Source: DATMAM01 sp035559995
GTDB taxonomy: Bacteria; Desulfobacterota; Binatia; UBA9968
Direction of reading: 5' to 3'
Assembly: GCA_035559995.1 (NCBI GenBank)
Contig: DATMAM010000036.1
Location: forward strand, 1 to 64,000
Length of the DNA stretch: 64,000 bases
Made by a program: the position numbers and the translations under genes. Under the pieces are notes generated by a model that saw only the letters and a list, made by a program, of their open reading frames with translations, ran no database searches and had not been told where the DNA came from. Each line of letters begins with the position of its first letter. The first letter of the stretch is position 1. This document shows positions 16,706-25,365 of the stretch, in pieces.

Positions 16706-16954
16706 CTATGCGGCAGTAGCGCGCGCCTCGGCGGATTTACGAGCCTGTCCCTTTTCTTCCGCTTTCTCAGCGCCCGCAAGCGCGAAGTTCGCGCCGATCA
16801 GAGCGCCAATACACACGCCCGCCAATAATCCATCCACGGCGGCAGCTAAGAGCACAGCTCCACCCTCGGCAAGCGCTGATGCCGCGGCGCCGGACACGAT
16901 CACGACCGTGAAGGCCACACCGACGGTAATCCCCGCCACGAGATGTTTATTCAT
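16706..16954 (-). CDS. Small glycine/alanine-rich membrane protein
   Basis: 82 residues. Two membrane helices (LVAGITVGVAFTVVIVSGAA and AAAVDGLLAGVCIGALIGAN) with small-residue zipper spacing, then a charged tail (AGAEKAEEKGQARKSAEA). No enzymatic motif. The start at 16954 is preferred because AAGGAAG lies just upstream and the first helix follows at once; the longer frame has a non-membrane, non-homologous leader. It lies 182 bp downstream of the diiron gene and may be its operon partner. Confidence 0.7.
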   Translation of the reverse strand: MNKHLVAGITVGVAFTVVIVSGAAASALAEGGAVLLAAAVDGLLAGVCIGALIGANFALAGAEKAEEKGQARKSAEARATAA

Positions 16955-17136
16955 AGCTCTTCCTTTCAAAATTGTTCGATGAGCTGTCTGGCTGAAGCGA
17001 TCTCCCGGATACTCGACCAATGCTTCGTATTCCTCCGATGAGCCCCCTTTGGGGAAAACCATGCCCTGAGTAACGGCGAAGGGAGAGACAGGAGGCTTCC
17101 TCAGCGGTTGGGCCATGCCGCGAACTTCGATCTGTT

Positions 17137-18249
17137 TTACAGGCTCCCGTTCCCCGAGAGGAGCCAGTTCCCCTCCTTGAAGATAGTCTCGAGGATTTTT
17201 GTGTCTTGTGGGCCCGGAAGCACTTCGGCCAAATGCTTGCGGTATTGATCGGCGCTCAAGAGTTTTCCATCCACGCTATAGGTTTTATCGGCGTAGTCGC
17301 CGATCTTCCGGTTGAACTTCACGTCCGGCGCAAAGAGTTTGGGCTCACCTTCCGGAATCAACCGATTAAGCCCACTAATGATCTCTGCGACTTCCTTGAT
17401 GTAAAGCGATCGCGCCTCTTCGTTGAGCCGCTCCAAGTCTTTGGGAGCCTCGGTCTGTTGATCCTCGTCGAATCTTCCCTTGAGCCCCCAACGATAGAAT
17501 CGCAGCACAGAGCTGGACCGGTCCTTACCGAAAAGGTCGTAGCCAGTGGAAAGCCATTTGTTGAAATACTTCTGTACGATACGAATCGGAATCTTTCCCG
17601 CCTTTACGACCCGCGTGAGGCCGCTCTGGCCCGTAAAGAGATGAAAGGACTCTTCCTTGAGCATCGGCCCCATGCTGTCGGCGAGAGGAGCGAATCCCGA
17701 GTGGCTGAGCATCGTGAGCTGATATTTGCCGTCCCGGTCGATGAATGCGGTGTACGTGAAGAAATCCAGCCAATGGTCCACCGGCTCGTTAAATGCGCCG
17801 AGAAGACGGGTATGTTCGTAAGCCCTGCGCTCGAGGAGCTTGCGCGCTTCCAGCTTGCCCGAGTCGCCAAAGTGTTTGACTAAAATGTGGCTCATCTGCC
17901 ACCCATGCCGCATCTCCTCCCGCATGACGCGCAAGAGACACTTGAGGTCGTAATCCGAGGGCGCCTTGTCGATCAAGCCGCGCTGCTGCTCGGAGGAAGC
18001 AAACTCCGTGTCTCCCTGGTAAACGATAAGGTGCATCAGCGCGTCACGCATCTCCTGCGTGGGAACCTGCAGCAGCCGCTCCCATTTCTTCTGGCCGGCA
18101 TACTCGCCGAATTCGATTTCCGAGGAGTGCGACGGTTCATAGAAGGCTTCAAACGGGTAGTCTTTTAACAGCGCAGGATCCACTCCGATATCCTTCTGCC
18201 ACTTGCGAAAGAGGTCGATCCAGTCATCGAAGGTGGCAATCTTTTCCAT
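17137..18249 (-). CDS. BoxB/PaaA-like diiron oxygenase subunit
   Basis: 370 residues, helical, ferritin-like. The ligand pairs EEMRHGWQM (ExxRH, near residue 125) and KEESFHLFTG (ExxxH region, near 210) match the metal site of benzoyl-CoA 2,3-epoxidase BoxB and phenylacetyl-CoA epoxidase PaaA; the stretch FIDRDGKYQLTMLSHSGFAP also resembles BoxB. No reductase, ligase or other box/paa gene is nearby, so the substrate is unknown and a role in oxygen handling during stress is possible. ATG at 18249 has AAAGGAGA upstream, and an exact sigma-54 promoter lies about 60 bp before it. Confidence 0.8.
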   Translation of the reverse strand: MEKIATFDDWIDLFRKWQKDIGVDPALLKDYPFEAFYEPSHSSEIEFGEYAGQKKWERLLQVPTQEMRDALMHLIVYQGDTEFASSEQQRGLIDKAPSDYDLKCLLRVMREEMRHGWQMSHILVKHFGDSGKLEARKLLERRAYEHTRLLGAFNEPVDHWLDFFTYTAFIDRDGKYQLTMLSHSGFAPLADSMGPMLKEESFHLFTGQSGLTRVVKAGKIPIRIVQKYFNKWLSTGYDLFGKDRSSSVLRFYRWGLKGRFDEDQQTEAPKDLERLNEEARSLYIKEVAEIISGLNRLIPEGEPKLFAPDVKFNRKIGDYADKTYSVDGKLLSADQYRKHLAEVLPGPQDTKILETIFKEGNWLLSGNGSL

Positions 18250-18307
18250 AAAACGGTCTCCTTTGAGTCGTTCTATTTTTGGCTGCGACAAGCAGGCGTC
18301 GTATGTG

Positions 18308-18322
18308 GCAAGATCGGTGCCA
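18308..18322 (-). promoter_or_regulatory. Sigma-54 promoter of diiron gene
   Basis: Minus-strand TGGCACCGATCTTGC is an exact consensus match with GG-N10-GC spacing. Predicted start near 18297, about 48 nt before the ATG at 18249, with the ribosome site between. Confidence 0.82.
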
Positions 18323-18420
18323 CCCGCAAAGAGGCTGATCTTGCCCTTTCGGCTGCCCGAAGCTTTCCTATTTATCGGAAAAAATGGATGAACAATTTCG
18401 GAATTTGCGAAAGCGTCACG

Positions 18421-19065
18421 CTAGCCCGCCGCGGAGAAGGCGGAGGCACGCTCCTTTAAGATCGCGATGACGTCTTCGTCGGATACTTGAGCGAACTCCT
18501 CAAAGAACTCCCCCACCGCGTGAAAGTCTGGCGGGACTTCCAGACACACGATCTCGTCCGCCTCGCGGGCCAATCGGGCGATCGTTGAGGGCGGAGCGAC
18601 CGCCACGGCGCCGATGAGCCGCGCGGGTTTTTTCTGCCTTACGGCGCGAAGCGCGGCCAGCATCGTAGCTCCGGTCGCGATGCCGTTATCGACGACGATC
18701 ACGGTTCTACCCCCGGGGTCGAGCGGCGCGCGCATCGGCGTGTACAGGGCGCGGCGTTGCCGCAACCGTTCTAACTGTTGTTTTTTTTCTTGCTCGATAT
18801 AGTCGGAGCCGACGCCATAGGCATGTTCCGTCAGATAAACGTGGCCGCCTTCGTCTATCGAGCCGATCGCCAGCTCCGGTTCGCCGGGCGCGCCCAGCTT
18901 ATGCACCAGCACCACGTCTAGATCGCCATCGAGAACTTCGGCGATAATCTTTGCCATAGGAACCGCGCCGCGCGGGATGCCGAGCACGAGCGGTTTTCCT
19001 CCCGCGTGTCGGGCCAGTTTTTCCGCCAATAAGCGCGCCGCATGCTCTCTGTTCTTGAAGATCAT
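18421..19065 (-). CDS. Phosphoribosyltransferase-domain protein
   Basis: 214 residues. Type I phosphoribosyltransferase fold: PLVLGIPRGAVPMAKIIAEV near the N-terminus and the PRPP loop TVIVVDNGIATGATMLAALR. This is the family of mycobacterial Rv0571c-like proteins, common in stress islands with Usp and Hsp20 genes; the substrate is not established. The PRPP loop has VDNGIATGAT, where biosynthetic enzymes have DD, so one acidic residue is replaced by Asn. The start at 19065 follows AGGAGGA. It runs in the same direction as prs, which makes PRPP. Confidence 0.88.
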   Translation of the reverse strand: MIFKNREHAARLLAEKLARHAGGKPLVLGIPRGAVPMAKIIAEVLDGDLDVVLVHKLGAPGEPELAIGSIDEGGHVYLTEHAYGVGSDYIEQEKKQQLERLRQRRALYTPMRAPLDPGGRTVIVVDNGIATGATMLAALRAVRQKKPARLIGAVAVAPPSTIARLAREADEIVCLEVPPDFHAVGEFFEEFAQVSDEDVIAILKERASAFSAAG

Positions 19066-19177
19066 CCGAGTCCTCCTGGGAAAATGCCGTTGACAATCGT
19101 AACGTTTATGATCCAAGTCCCGTATCCTTCGATACGGCAGCGCTTCGCGCTTGCCTACTCAGGATCGCCGGGTCGAG

Positions 19178-19246
19178 CCGATTTCCCGAGTAGGCCCGCA
19201 GGGCCGTAGCGAGGGATACGCGACCCCGAACGGTCGCTACTCGGGG
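19178..19246 (-). repeat. Dispersed palindromic repeat, copy B
   Basis: Reverse-strand copy of the element at 3921. Read on the minus strand it opens CCCCGAGTAGCGACCG and closes CTACTCGGGAAATCGG, with TATCCCTCGCTACGGCCC in the middle identical to copy A. It stands between prs and the phosphoribosyltransferase gene. Confidence 0.87.
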
Positions 19247-19302
19247 ACGCATCCCGCGTGCCAACCCGACTACGGGAATCTTCGAGGTGTTACACGAATA
19301 CG

Positions 19303-20241
19303 CTATTCCGGCGCTCGAAAAGCCCCAAGCGACTGCTCGCGATGAAGTCGCTGGATCACTTGCGCCAAAAGACTTCCCAAGGACAAAACCTGAAGCGGCA
19401 CGGGAAAGCGCGCAGGCGGCGGCACGCTGTCGGAAACGTATATCTTCTCGATAGGCAACTCCCCGAGCCGCTCCGCCGCCGGAGCGACGAGCAAACCGTG
19501 GCTCGCGAGTACTTTAATGCCGGTAGTCGAGCATCCCGCGTCGAGCAGGGCCTTGACCGCCATTTCGACGGTCCCTCCGGTGCTAATCATGTCGTCAACG
19601 ATCAGTATCTCTTTGCCGCGGACGTCGCCGATGATGCGCTCGACGCTCACCTCTTCTCCGCTGATTCTCGTCTTGTGAATAATGGCGACCGGCAAATCCA
19701 GAAGCTTCGCGTAGCGTTCCGCCAGCTTGACCGCGCCGAGGTCTGGAGAAACGGCCACCGCTGCGCGCCCCGCGGGCCGCACCGCTTGAGCCAATATCGG
19801 AACAGCGCTCACGTGCTCGACCGGAATCGCAAACGCGCTCTCGACGGCCCGACTGTGCAAGTCCACGGCGACCACACGGCCGACGCCGCTACAGCTGATC
19901 AGGTCGGCAACCAAGCGCGCGCCGAGCGGCTCGCGGCCGCGCGCGCGCCGGTCCTGCCGAGCGTAGCCAAAGTAGGGAATCACCGCGGTTAGATGGAGCG
20001 CTCCCGCGCGCCGGCAGGCGTCCGCCAGAAGAAGGAGCTCGAGCAGATGCGCATCGACCGGAGGGCAAGTCGGCTGGATCAGAAAGACGTGATCGCCGCG
20101 CACGCTTTCTTCCAGCTCAATATGCAATTCGCCGTCTGGAAACCGCTGGAGAACGCGCCGCGTAAGCTCCACGCCAGCTTCGGTGGCAATGCTTGCTGCG
20201 AGCGCAAGATTTGCTGAACCTGCGAGAATTTTGAGACTCAT
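19303..20241 (-). CDS. prs: Ribose-phosphate pyrophosphokinase
   Basis: 312 residues, full length. It has the hallmark motifs FPDGELHIELEESVRGDHVF, IPYFGYARQDRRARGREPLG (ATP-binding flexible region), VAVDLHSRAVESAF and the PRPP site EILIVDDMISTGGTVEMA. It makes PRPP from ribose 5-phosphate and ATP. Neighbouring PRPP users are the phosphoribosyltransferase downstream and hpt further left. It runs leftward behind the response-regulator gene, 246 bp away, with no strong ribosome site seen at the ATG. Confidence 0.95.
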   Translation of the reverse strand: MSLKILAGSANLALAASIATEAGVELTRRVLQRFPDGELHIELEESVRGDHVFLIQPTCPPVDAHLLELLLLADACRRAGALHLTAVIPYFGYARQDRRARGREPLGARLVADLISCSGVGRVVAVDLHSRAVESAFAIPVEHVSAVPILAQAVRPAGRAAVAVSPDLGAVKLAERYAKLLDLPVAIIHKTRISGEEVSVERIIGDVRGKEILIVDDMISTGGTVEMAVKALLDAGCSTTGIKVLASHGLLVAPAAERLGELPIEKIYVSDSVPPPARFPVPLQVLSLGSLLAQVIQRLHREQSLGAFRAPE

Positions 20242-20487
20242 CGTGCCGGCTCAAAATGACATTGCCAGACGCTTTCCAAACCGAACTTGCGGCGGTGTCC
20301 GGTCGAGAAAACTGCCGAGAATGTCCGGGCGAATCGGCAAGACGATGGTTGTGTTGTTCTCGGCGGCTACGCGGGCCAAGCTCTGCAAGAATCCGAGGTG
20401 CGCGGGGGCCGGCGCGGCGACTGCTCCCGCCGCCTGGCCTTTTTCCCCGCAGGCCGTTCAGCTGCAGCAGGCCCCGGAGGCGACAGG

Positions 20488-21834
20488 TCACAGCAGAAGG
20501 CCGAGCCTTTCGATCTTGCGATAAAGCGTGGAGAGGCTCAGCCCCAAAAGCTCCGCGGCCTTGGCCTTATCGCCTTTGACTTTCCCCAGCACTCGTTCGA
20601 TGTGGTTTCGTTCGTACACCTCCAGCGCGCGCGCGAGACTATCCTCGTCGCCAACACCGTCATCGGCAGGCTTCTGTCCCGGCAAATCGGCCGCCGTAAT
20701 CCATTCGCCATTGCCAACGATCATCGCCCGCTCCAGAACATTATCCAGCTCCCGGATGTTGCCCTTCCAGGGAAGCGACATGAGGATTCTCATGGCGGCG
20801 TTATCCACGCCTTTGTAGTTTTGTTTCATCTCCAAATTGTGCCGCCGGATCAGGTGATCGATGAGCAACGGAATATCCTCGCGACGTTGCCTGAGTGGAG
20901 GGATGTGAATTCCGACGACGTTGAGCCGGTAATACAGGTCCTCGCGGAACCGGCCGGCGCCAACCTCGTTGCTGAGATCGCGATTCGTTGAAGCCACGAT
21001 GCGCACGTCAACGCCCACGGGTACCGTCGATCCCACGGCCAAAACCTTTCTCTCTTCGATGACCCGGAGCAGCTTGGGCTGAAGGCTCAGCGGCATTTCG
21101 CCGATTTCGTCCAGAAAGATCGTGCCGCCGTGCGCCCGCTGGAAGAGGCCTTCCTGGGGCGCCGTGGCGCCCGTGAACGCACCTTTCACGTGGCCGAAAA
21201 GGAGGCTCTCGAGCAGATTTTCGGGAATCGCGCTGCAGTTAATCGGCAAGAACACGCGGTCTTTGCGCGCGCTCCGAAGGTGAATGGTCCGCGCGATGAT
21301 TTCCTTGCCCACGCCGCTTTCGCCGGTGAGCAAAACCGTGGCCGGTGTCGGCGCGACCTTATCGACCAGCATCAGAATCTCTTTCATGACCTGGCTGCGC
21401 CCGACCGGCTGATCAGGATCGGAATATTTGTTCACCTCTTTGCGGAGAAGCTGAATCTCCCATGCCAGACTGCGGTGCTCCATGACGTGTCGCACCTTGC
21501 GGAGAACGTCATCGAAGATGAGCGGTTTGATGATGTAGTCCTGCGCTCCGAGACGCAGCGCTTCGATGGCGGTGTCGACGGACGCGTGCGCGGTCATCAG
21601 GATCAGCAGGGTTTGCGGAGAGACTTCTCTGACGCACTTGAGAATCGCAAGCCCGTCGAGTCCCGGCAGTCTTAAATCCGTGAGCACAAGATCGAGGTTG
21701 TTTTCCTTCACCAGGTTGACCGCAGCCGTGCCGTCAGATGCTTCTAAGACGTTATAACCCTGATCGCGCAGCAGCTCGCACAGGACTTCACGCGCGCTGT
21801 CTTGATCTTCCACCACTAAGATAGTTGCAGCCAT
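20488..21834 (-). CDS. NtrC-family sigma-54 response regulator
   Basis: 448 residues. Receiver domain at 1-120 (ILVVEDQDSAREVL with the acidic pair, phospho-acceptor Asp in LVLTDLRLPGLDGL, and the Lys in DYIIKPL). AAA+ domain at about 140-375 with Walker A GESGVGKE, the sigma-54 loop GAFTGA, Walker B GGTIFLDEIGE and GRFREDLYYRLN. Fis-type HTH at the end (KAKAAELLGLSLSTLYRKI). The ATG at 21834 is preferred over an upstream one because the receiver strand begins at once. It sits directly downstream of a histidine kinase gene and is the best candidate to drive the sigma-54 promoters of this island. Confidence 0.95.
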   Translation of the reverse strand: MAATILVVEDQDSAREVLCELLRDQGYNVLEASDGTAAVNLVKENNLDLVLTDLRLPGLDGLAILKCVREVSPQTLLILMTAHASVDTAIEALRLGAQDYIIKPLIFDDVLRKVRHVMEHRSLAWEIQLLRKEVNKYSDPDQPVGRSQVMKEILMLVDKVAPTPATVLLTGESGVGKEIIARTIHLRSARKDRVFLPINCSAIPENLLESLLFGHVKGAFTGATAPQEGLFQRAHGGTIFLDEIGEMPLSLQPKLLRVIEERKVLAVGSTVPVGVDVRIVASTNRDLSNEVGAGRFREDLYYRLNVVGIHIPPLRQRREDIPLLIDHLIRRHNLEMKQNYKGVDNAAMRILMSLPWKGNIRELDNVLERAMIVGNGEWITAADLPGQKPADDGVGDEDSLARALEVYERNHIERVLGKVKGDKAKAAELLGLSLSTLYRKIERLGLLL

Positions 21835-21971
21835 ATTCGTTCGGTTCTCAGCATGCTTTCGCAGCCTTGCGAAGCCGGGCATCGTCTATTTTTCGTAAGT
21901 GCAAAAAGCCCCTCGAAATCCCGCCTGGATGTCCCTCGTTTAGCTAAGCAACGGCTATGCCACCCCGCTCT

Positions 21972-24659
21972 CTACAGCTCGGGGGGATTTTGTCGCGTAT
22001 CCCGTTCGGAGCGGCTGAGCGGGAGAGTTAGCCTAAAGGTAGTGCCTTTTCCCACGTCGCTCGTGTAAGCGATGGTCCCTTGGTGTGCAAGGACAATTTG
22101 GCGCACGATCATCAAGCCCAAGCCGGTTCCTTTGGGCTTGGTGGTAACGAAGGGCTCGAAAATGTCTATCCCCGGCGCGATTCCGACTCCCGTATCCTTG
22201 ATTTCCAAAACCACCTCATCGCCCGCTCGTGAAGCTTGAACGGTTATCTCTCCGCCATGAGGCATCGCCTCGGCGGCGTTTTTGAGCAAGTTGACGAAAA
22301 CCTGCTTCAAGCGCTCCGGGTCCGCGTGGATCGGCGGCAATTCGGACGGGACAAGCTGGCGGATTTTAATTTGGCGCGCCTCGTAATCCTCGGTATCCAC
22401 ATCGATCACCTGCGCAACTAAACTCCGCAGCTCGGTGGGTCGAAAAGAATACCTCTCCCGCCGGGAAAGAGAGGAGAACTCATCGAGCAGCCCGTGCAGC
22501 CGGGTGATTTCGCTCCGGAGACGATGCATCTTGGATCGGATTTCGTGGATGGTTTCTGCGCTCCTCAGGCGCTCGTCGACCAGACGCTGCTCGACAGCTT
22601 GGACCTGCATGTACATTCCGTTGAGAGGATTGCCGATCTCGTGCGCCAGCTTCGAGGCCGTAATGCCGACCGCGGCAAGCCTCCCTTGTTCTATGAGCCG
22701 CTCCTGGAGCCTGACCTTTTCGGAGATGTCCCTGATGAACGCGCTGTAGCGTACCTCCCGATCTGTCTTGATCTCGGCTACCGACACCTCAACCGGGAAG
22801 ATCTCGCCGTTTTTGCGGCGCGCCTGAACCGTGCGGATCCGGCCGATCGCTCGCGCTTCCCCGGTACGCTCGTAGCGCCGAATATACTCGTCGTGCTCGC
22901 TCGCGTAAGGCTCGGCCATCAACAGATTGACTTTGCGCCCTTCAACTTCCGCACGCGTATAGCCGAAGATGCGCTCCGCCGCCGGATTAAAGAGCACGAT
23001 GCGCCCGCCGCGATCGATGGACACAACCGCATCCTGGGTCGTCTCAATGATACTCCGCAGCCAGTCCGCGCCCCGCTTGACCTCCTCTTCCGCTCTTTTC
23101 CGCTCGATCGCTTCGGAAAGAACGCCGGCCACCGCTTCCAAAAAATGGACATCATCCTCGTCGAAAGTGCGGCGTCTTCGGGTGTGCGCGCCGAGGACAC
23201 CAAACGGCCGGCGCGTGCCCCGAATAATGACGCTCACGCCGCTCACAACGCCGTGATCGCGAAGCAGCGGCGACCCGGTGAACCGGGTCTCGGTGGATAA
23301 ATCCTCTACGGTGACGGGCTTGCCGGAAAGGAGGGCATAACCGCCTTGCGATCGACTCCCCGCGCTGACCGTGGTCTTTCCTACGACCGCGTCCTTCCAG
23401 CCGGCGCCGGCCCGCAGGAGAAAGGCGCTTCCACCGGGCAGAAGTTCCAACACCTTGCAGTATTCGACGGCGAGCGTCCGGGTTACGAGAGCGCACGCCT
23501 GCCCGAGCAATACATCAAGATCTTCCAAACCCAGAGCGCACTGGCCCAGCTCCGCCACCGCGGCCTGCTGGCGCACCCGGGCTTTTAGCTCTTCCTCGAC
23601 CCGGCTCCGCTCGACGATTTCCGTCCGCAGAGCCTCATTGGCTTTCGCCAGCTCCGCGGTGCGCTCCCGCACCCGCCGCTCGAGCAGCTCCTCCTCGCGT
23701 TTTCGTTCGGTGATGTCGGTGGCGATGCCGCAAACTGCGTAAACGAAACCGCTGCCATCGCGAATGGGAAACTTGTTTGCGATATAGACGTGGATGCCAT
23801 CATCCTGGGGGGCCCTCTCCTCAAACTGCATCGGCGCGCCGGCTTCGATCACCCTGAGGTCATTCGCGCGAAACTCGTCCGCGATCTCCTTGGGGAACAG
23901 GTCGTGGTCGGTCTTGTCTTTGACTCGCTCGCGGGAGACGTGAAATAGCTGCTCGTACCGGCGATTGATGAACTGATAGCGCCCTTCTACACTTTTCACC
24001 CAGATAACGTTTGTAGACTCGTCGATGACCTGCTGGAGAAGCGCCTCGCGCCGCCGCAGCTCCTGCTCAATCTGCTTGCGTCGCAGGACCGATCCCAGTT
24101 GGGCGCCAACGGCCGAAACCACAGCCGCGTGCCTCTCGTCCTCCGCGCGCGCCTCGCGGGCAAAAAAAACAACTACCGCGAGCACCTCACCTCCGGCGAG
24201 GATGGGAACTCCGAGGGCGGCTTTTAGGCCCGCCTTGAGCGCAATTCCGGCCCGTGGGCATACTTCGGTCGGCTCGATCGAGATGTCCTTAACCCACTCC
24301 GGTCGCTTGGACGCCCAGACCCGCCCGGGGACGCCAACGCCCCGCGAGAAGGTAAGGGTTTCCGTCGCGGCCCTGAACTCTTCGAGACCGCTGCCACGCT
24401 GACACCATGCCGGACTGCATCGGAGGGCCGTCCCGTCCGGAAGCGGCGCCCAGGCCTCGGCGTATTCCCAGCCCGTCGACTCACACACCGAGGTCAGCAG
24501 AAGCCTGAGGGCGGAATCGAAGTCCTCGGCTTCGCCGATTTCGCGTGTCGCCGTGAGCAAAAGACGGAGCTCTTGTTCCGCACGCTCGGGCTCGACAAAT
24601 TCTGAGCGCTCAGGAATCCTCTGCCAGTTACCCTCTGGTTCTTTCCGGTCCCGGCTCAT
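21972..24659 (-). CDS. Soluble GAF/PAS sensor histidine kinase
   Basis: 895 residues with no membrane segment. Order: GAF (about 30-195, ending VVFFAREARAEDE), PAS (about 205-320, NVIWVKSVEGRYQFINRRYE), a coiled coil (RRVRERTAELAKANEAL), GAF (about 365-520), PAS (about 535-650, RIVLFNPAAERIFGYTRAEV), HisKA with the phospho-acceptor in ASKLAHEIGNPLNGM, and HATPase_c (NLLKNAAEAMPHGG, DTGVGIAPG, KGTGLGLMIVRQI). No haem-binding or cysteine motif that would define the ligand was spotted. GGAGGAAG precedes the ATG. It is cotranscribed with the NtrC-like regulator 137 bp downstream, so a cytosolic signal (redox, gas or metabolite) is likely. Confidence 0.94.
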   Translation of the reverse strand: MSRDRKEPEGNWQRIPERSEFVEPERAEQELRLLLTATREIGEAEDFDSALRLLLTSVCESTGWEYAEAWAPLPDGTALRCSPAWCQRGSGLEEFRAATETLTFSRGVGVPGRVWASKRPEWVKDISIEPTEVCPRAGIALKAGLKAALGVPILAGGEVLAVVVFFAREARAEDERHAAVVSAVGAQLGSVLRRKQIEQELRRREALLQQVIDESTNVIWVKSVEGRYQFINRRYEQLFHVSRERVKDKTDHDLFPKEIADEFRANDLRVIEAGAPMQFEERAPQDDGIHVYIANKFPIRDGSGFVYAVCGIATDITERKREEELLERRVRERTAELAKANEALRTEIVERSRVEEELKARVRQQAAVAELGQCALGLEDLDVLLGQACALVTRTLAVEYCKVLELLPGGSAFLLRAGAGWKDAVVGKTTVSAGSRSQGGYALLSGKPVTVEDLSTETRFTGSPLLRDHGVVSGVSVIIRGTRRPFGVLGAHTRRRRTFDEDDVHFLEAVAGVLSEAIERKRAEEEVKRGADWLRSIIETTQDAVVSIDRGGRIVLFNPAAERIFGYTRAEVEGRKVNLLMAEPYASEHDEYIRRYERTGEARAIGRIRTVQARRKNGEIFPVEVSVAEIKTDREVRYSAFIRDISEKVRLQERLIEQGRLAAVGITASKLAHEIGNPLNGMYMQVQAVEQRLVDERLRSAETIHEIRSKMHRLRSEITRLHGLLDEFSSLSRRERYSFRPTELRSLVAQVIDVDTEDYEARQIKIRQLVPSELPPIHADPERLKQVFVNLLKNAAEAMPHGGEITVQASRAGDEVVLEIKDTGVGIAPGIDIFEPFVTTKPKGTGLGLMIVRQIVLAHQGTIAYTSDVGKGTTFRLTLPLSRSERDTRQNPPEL

Positions 24660-25057
24660 TGTCGCTTCCTCCGGATTGCGAGGCTAACCCATTAGGCGCT
24701 ACGCGGCAAACGCGCAAGCGAGGGTTGCGCGTCCCCTCCTGGCGACGGCTTCATTCGCAATTCTGCTAAAACCGCATTTATCATTTTTCAGGCGTGGCAG
24801 CTAAACGTATCGGATGGCGCCAACTTTGTCTTTTTCCGGAGGAGCGGTCGCTCCGGCACCCTCGCTAGCCGGCAGCGGAATTGCATCAAGCCGAAGTGAG
24901 TGACAATGCATGGGAGCGCCGGCCCAGGTCCGCGGATTGGGAGGCGCCATGGATATCGGGGAGCGAACGAATTTCCTAACCCGGCCGGATGCGCGTTGGA
25001 ACGGGTGCGCGCCTGCTTGGAGCGGAAGAGCAAGTTTGAATCGGGAGGTGATCTCTT
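24660..25057. other. 398-bp gap upstream of kinase and small ORF
   Basis: Divergent gap between the leftward histidine kinase and the rightward small membrane ORF. No reading frame with domain content, no sigma-54 site with correct spacing and no clear terminator were found. Confidence 0.45.
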
Positions 25058-25159
25058 GTGGTGATGGAAACAGAATTGCTCGTCTTGGTGCTGGTTGTCG
25101 TCCTTACTTTGATCATCCACATGGTTCTGTCCAGGCCGAACCGCAGACGGCGCTCGTAG
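25058..25159 (+). CDS. Single-span small membrane protein, 33 residues
   Basis: A very good ribosome site GGGAGGTGATC (25043-25053), nearly the full anti-16S sequence, stands nine bases before GTG at 25058; in-frame GTG and ATG follow at 25061 and 25064. The product is METELLVLVLVVVLTLIIH followed by MVLSRPNRRRRS and a stop: one hydrophobic helix and a basic C-terminal tail, consistent with insertion with the tail in the cytosol. It is far below normal gene-calling length. No family is recognised. It lies between the histidine kinase and the class II ribonucleotide reductase. Confidence 0.6.
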   Translation: MVMETELLVLVLVVVLTLIIHMVLSRPNRRRRS

Positions 25160-25365
25160 AAGAGATGAATACTCGTGACCGAGGGCGACATCAGAACTTT
25201 TTGCAATCTTGCGAAGAACGAAATTCTCTTTTCCCATCCATAGGACCCCATCTCAGCCGCGGCCTTTATTGGCGCGTTGTTCTGCAAGCACCCGCCCGTA
25301 TGCCGCCGGTCCCCCCATTGGCATAACCGCTTGCGAGTAGAGGTTGGATTTAGGTTGGCCGCGGC

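Noticed and set aside
20256..20275. Minus-strand TGGAAAGCGTCTGGC before prs
   Set aside because: GG-N10-GC spacing only; both halves deviate.
24788..25326. Overlapping frames on both strands between the kinase and nrdJ
   Set aside because: No domains or ribosome sites, apart from the short membrane ORF at 25058-25159, which has a strong site.
25319..25335. TGGCATAACCGCTTGC ahead of the ribonucleotide reductase gene
   Set aside because: Looks like a sigma-54 promoter but the spacing is GG-N11-GC, one base too long; sigma-54 tolerates this poorly.
25344..25360. TGGATTTAGGTTGGC just before nrdJ
   Set aside because: Spacing fits, but the -12 half is wrong and the start point would fall inside the coding region.
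25160..25365. Possible cobalamin riboswitch ahead of class II ribonucleotide reductase
   Set aside because: The B12-box core could not be found in the leader.
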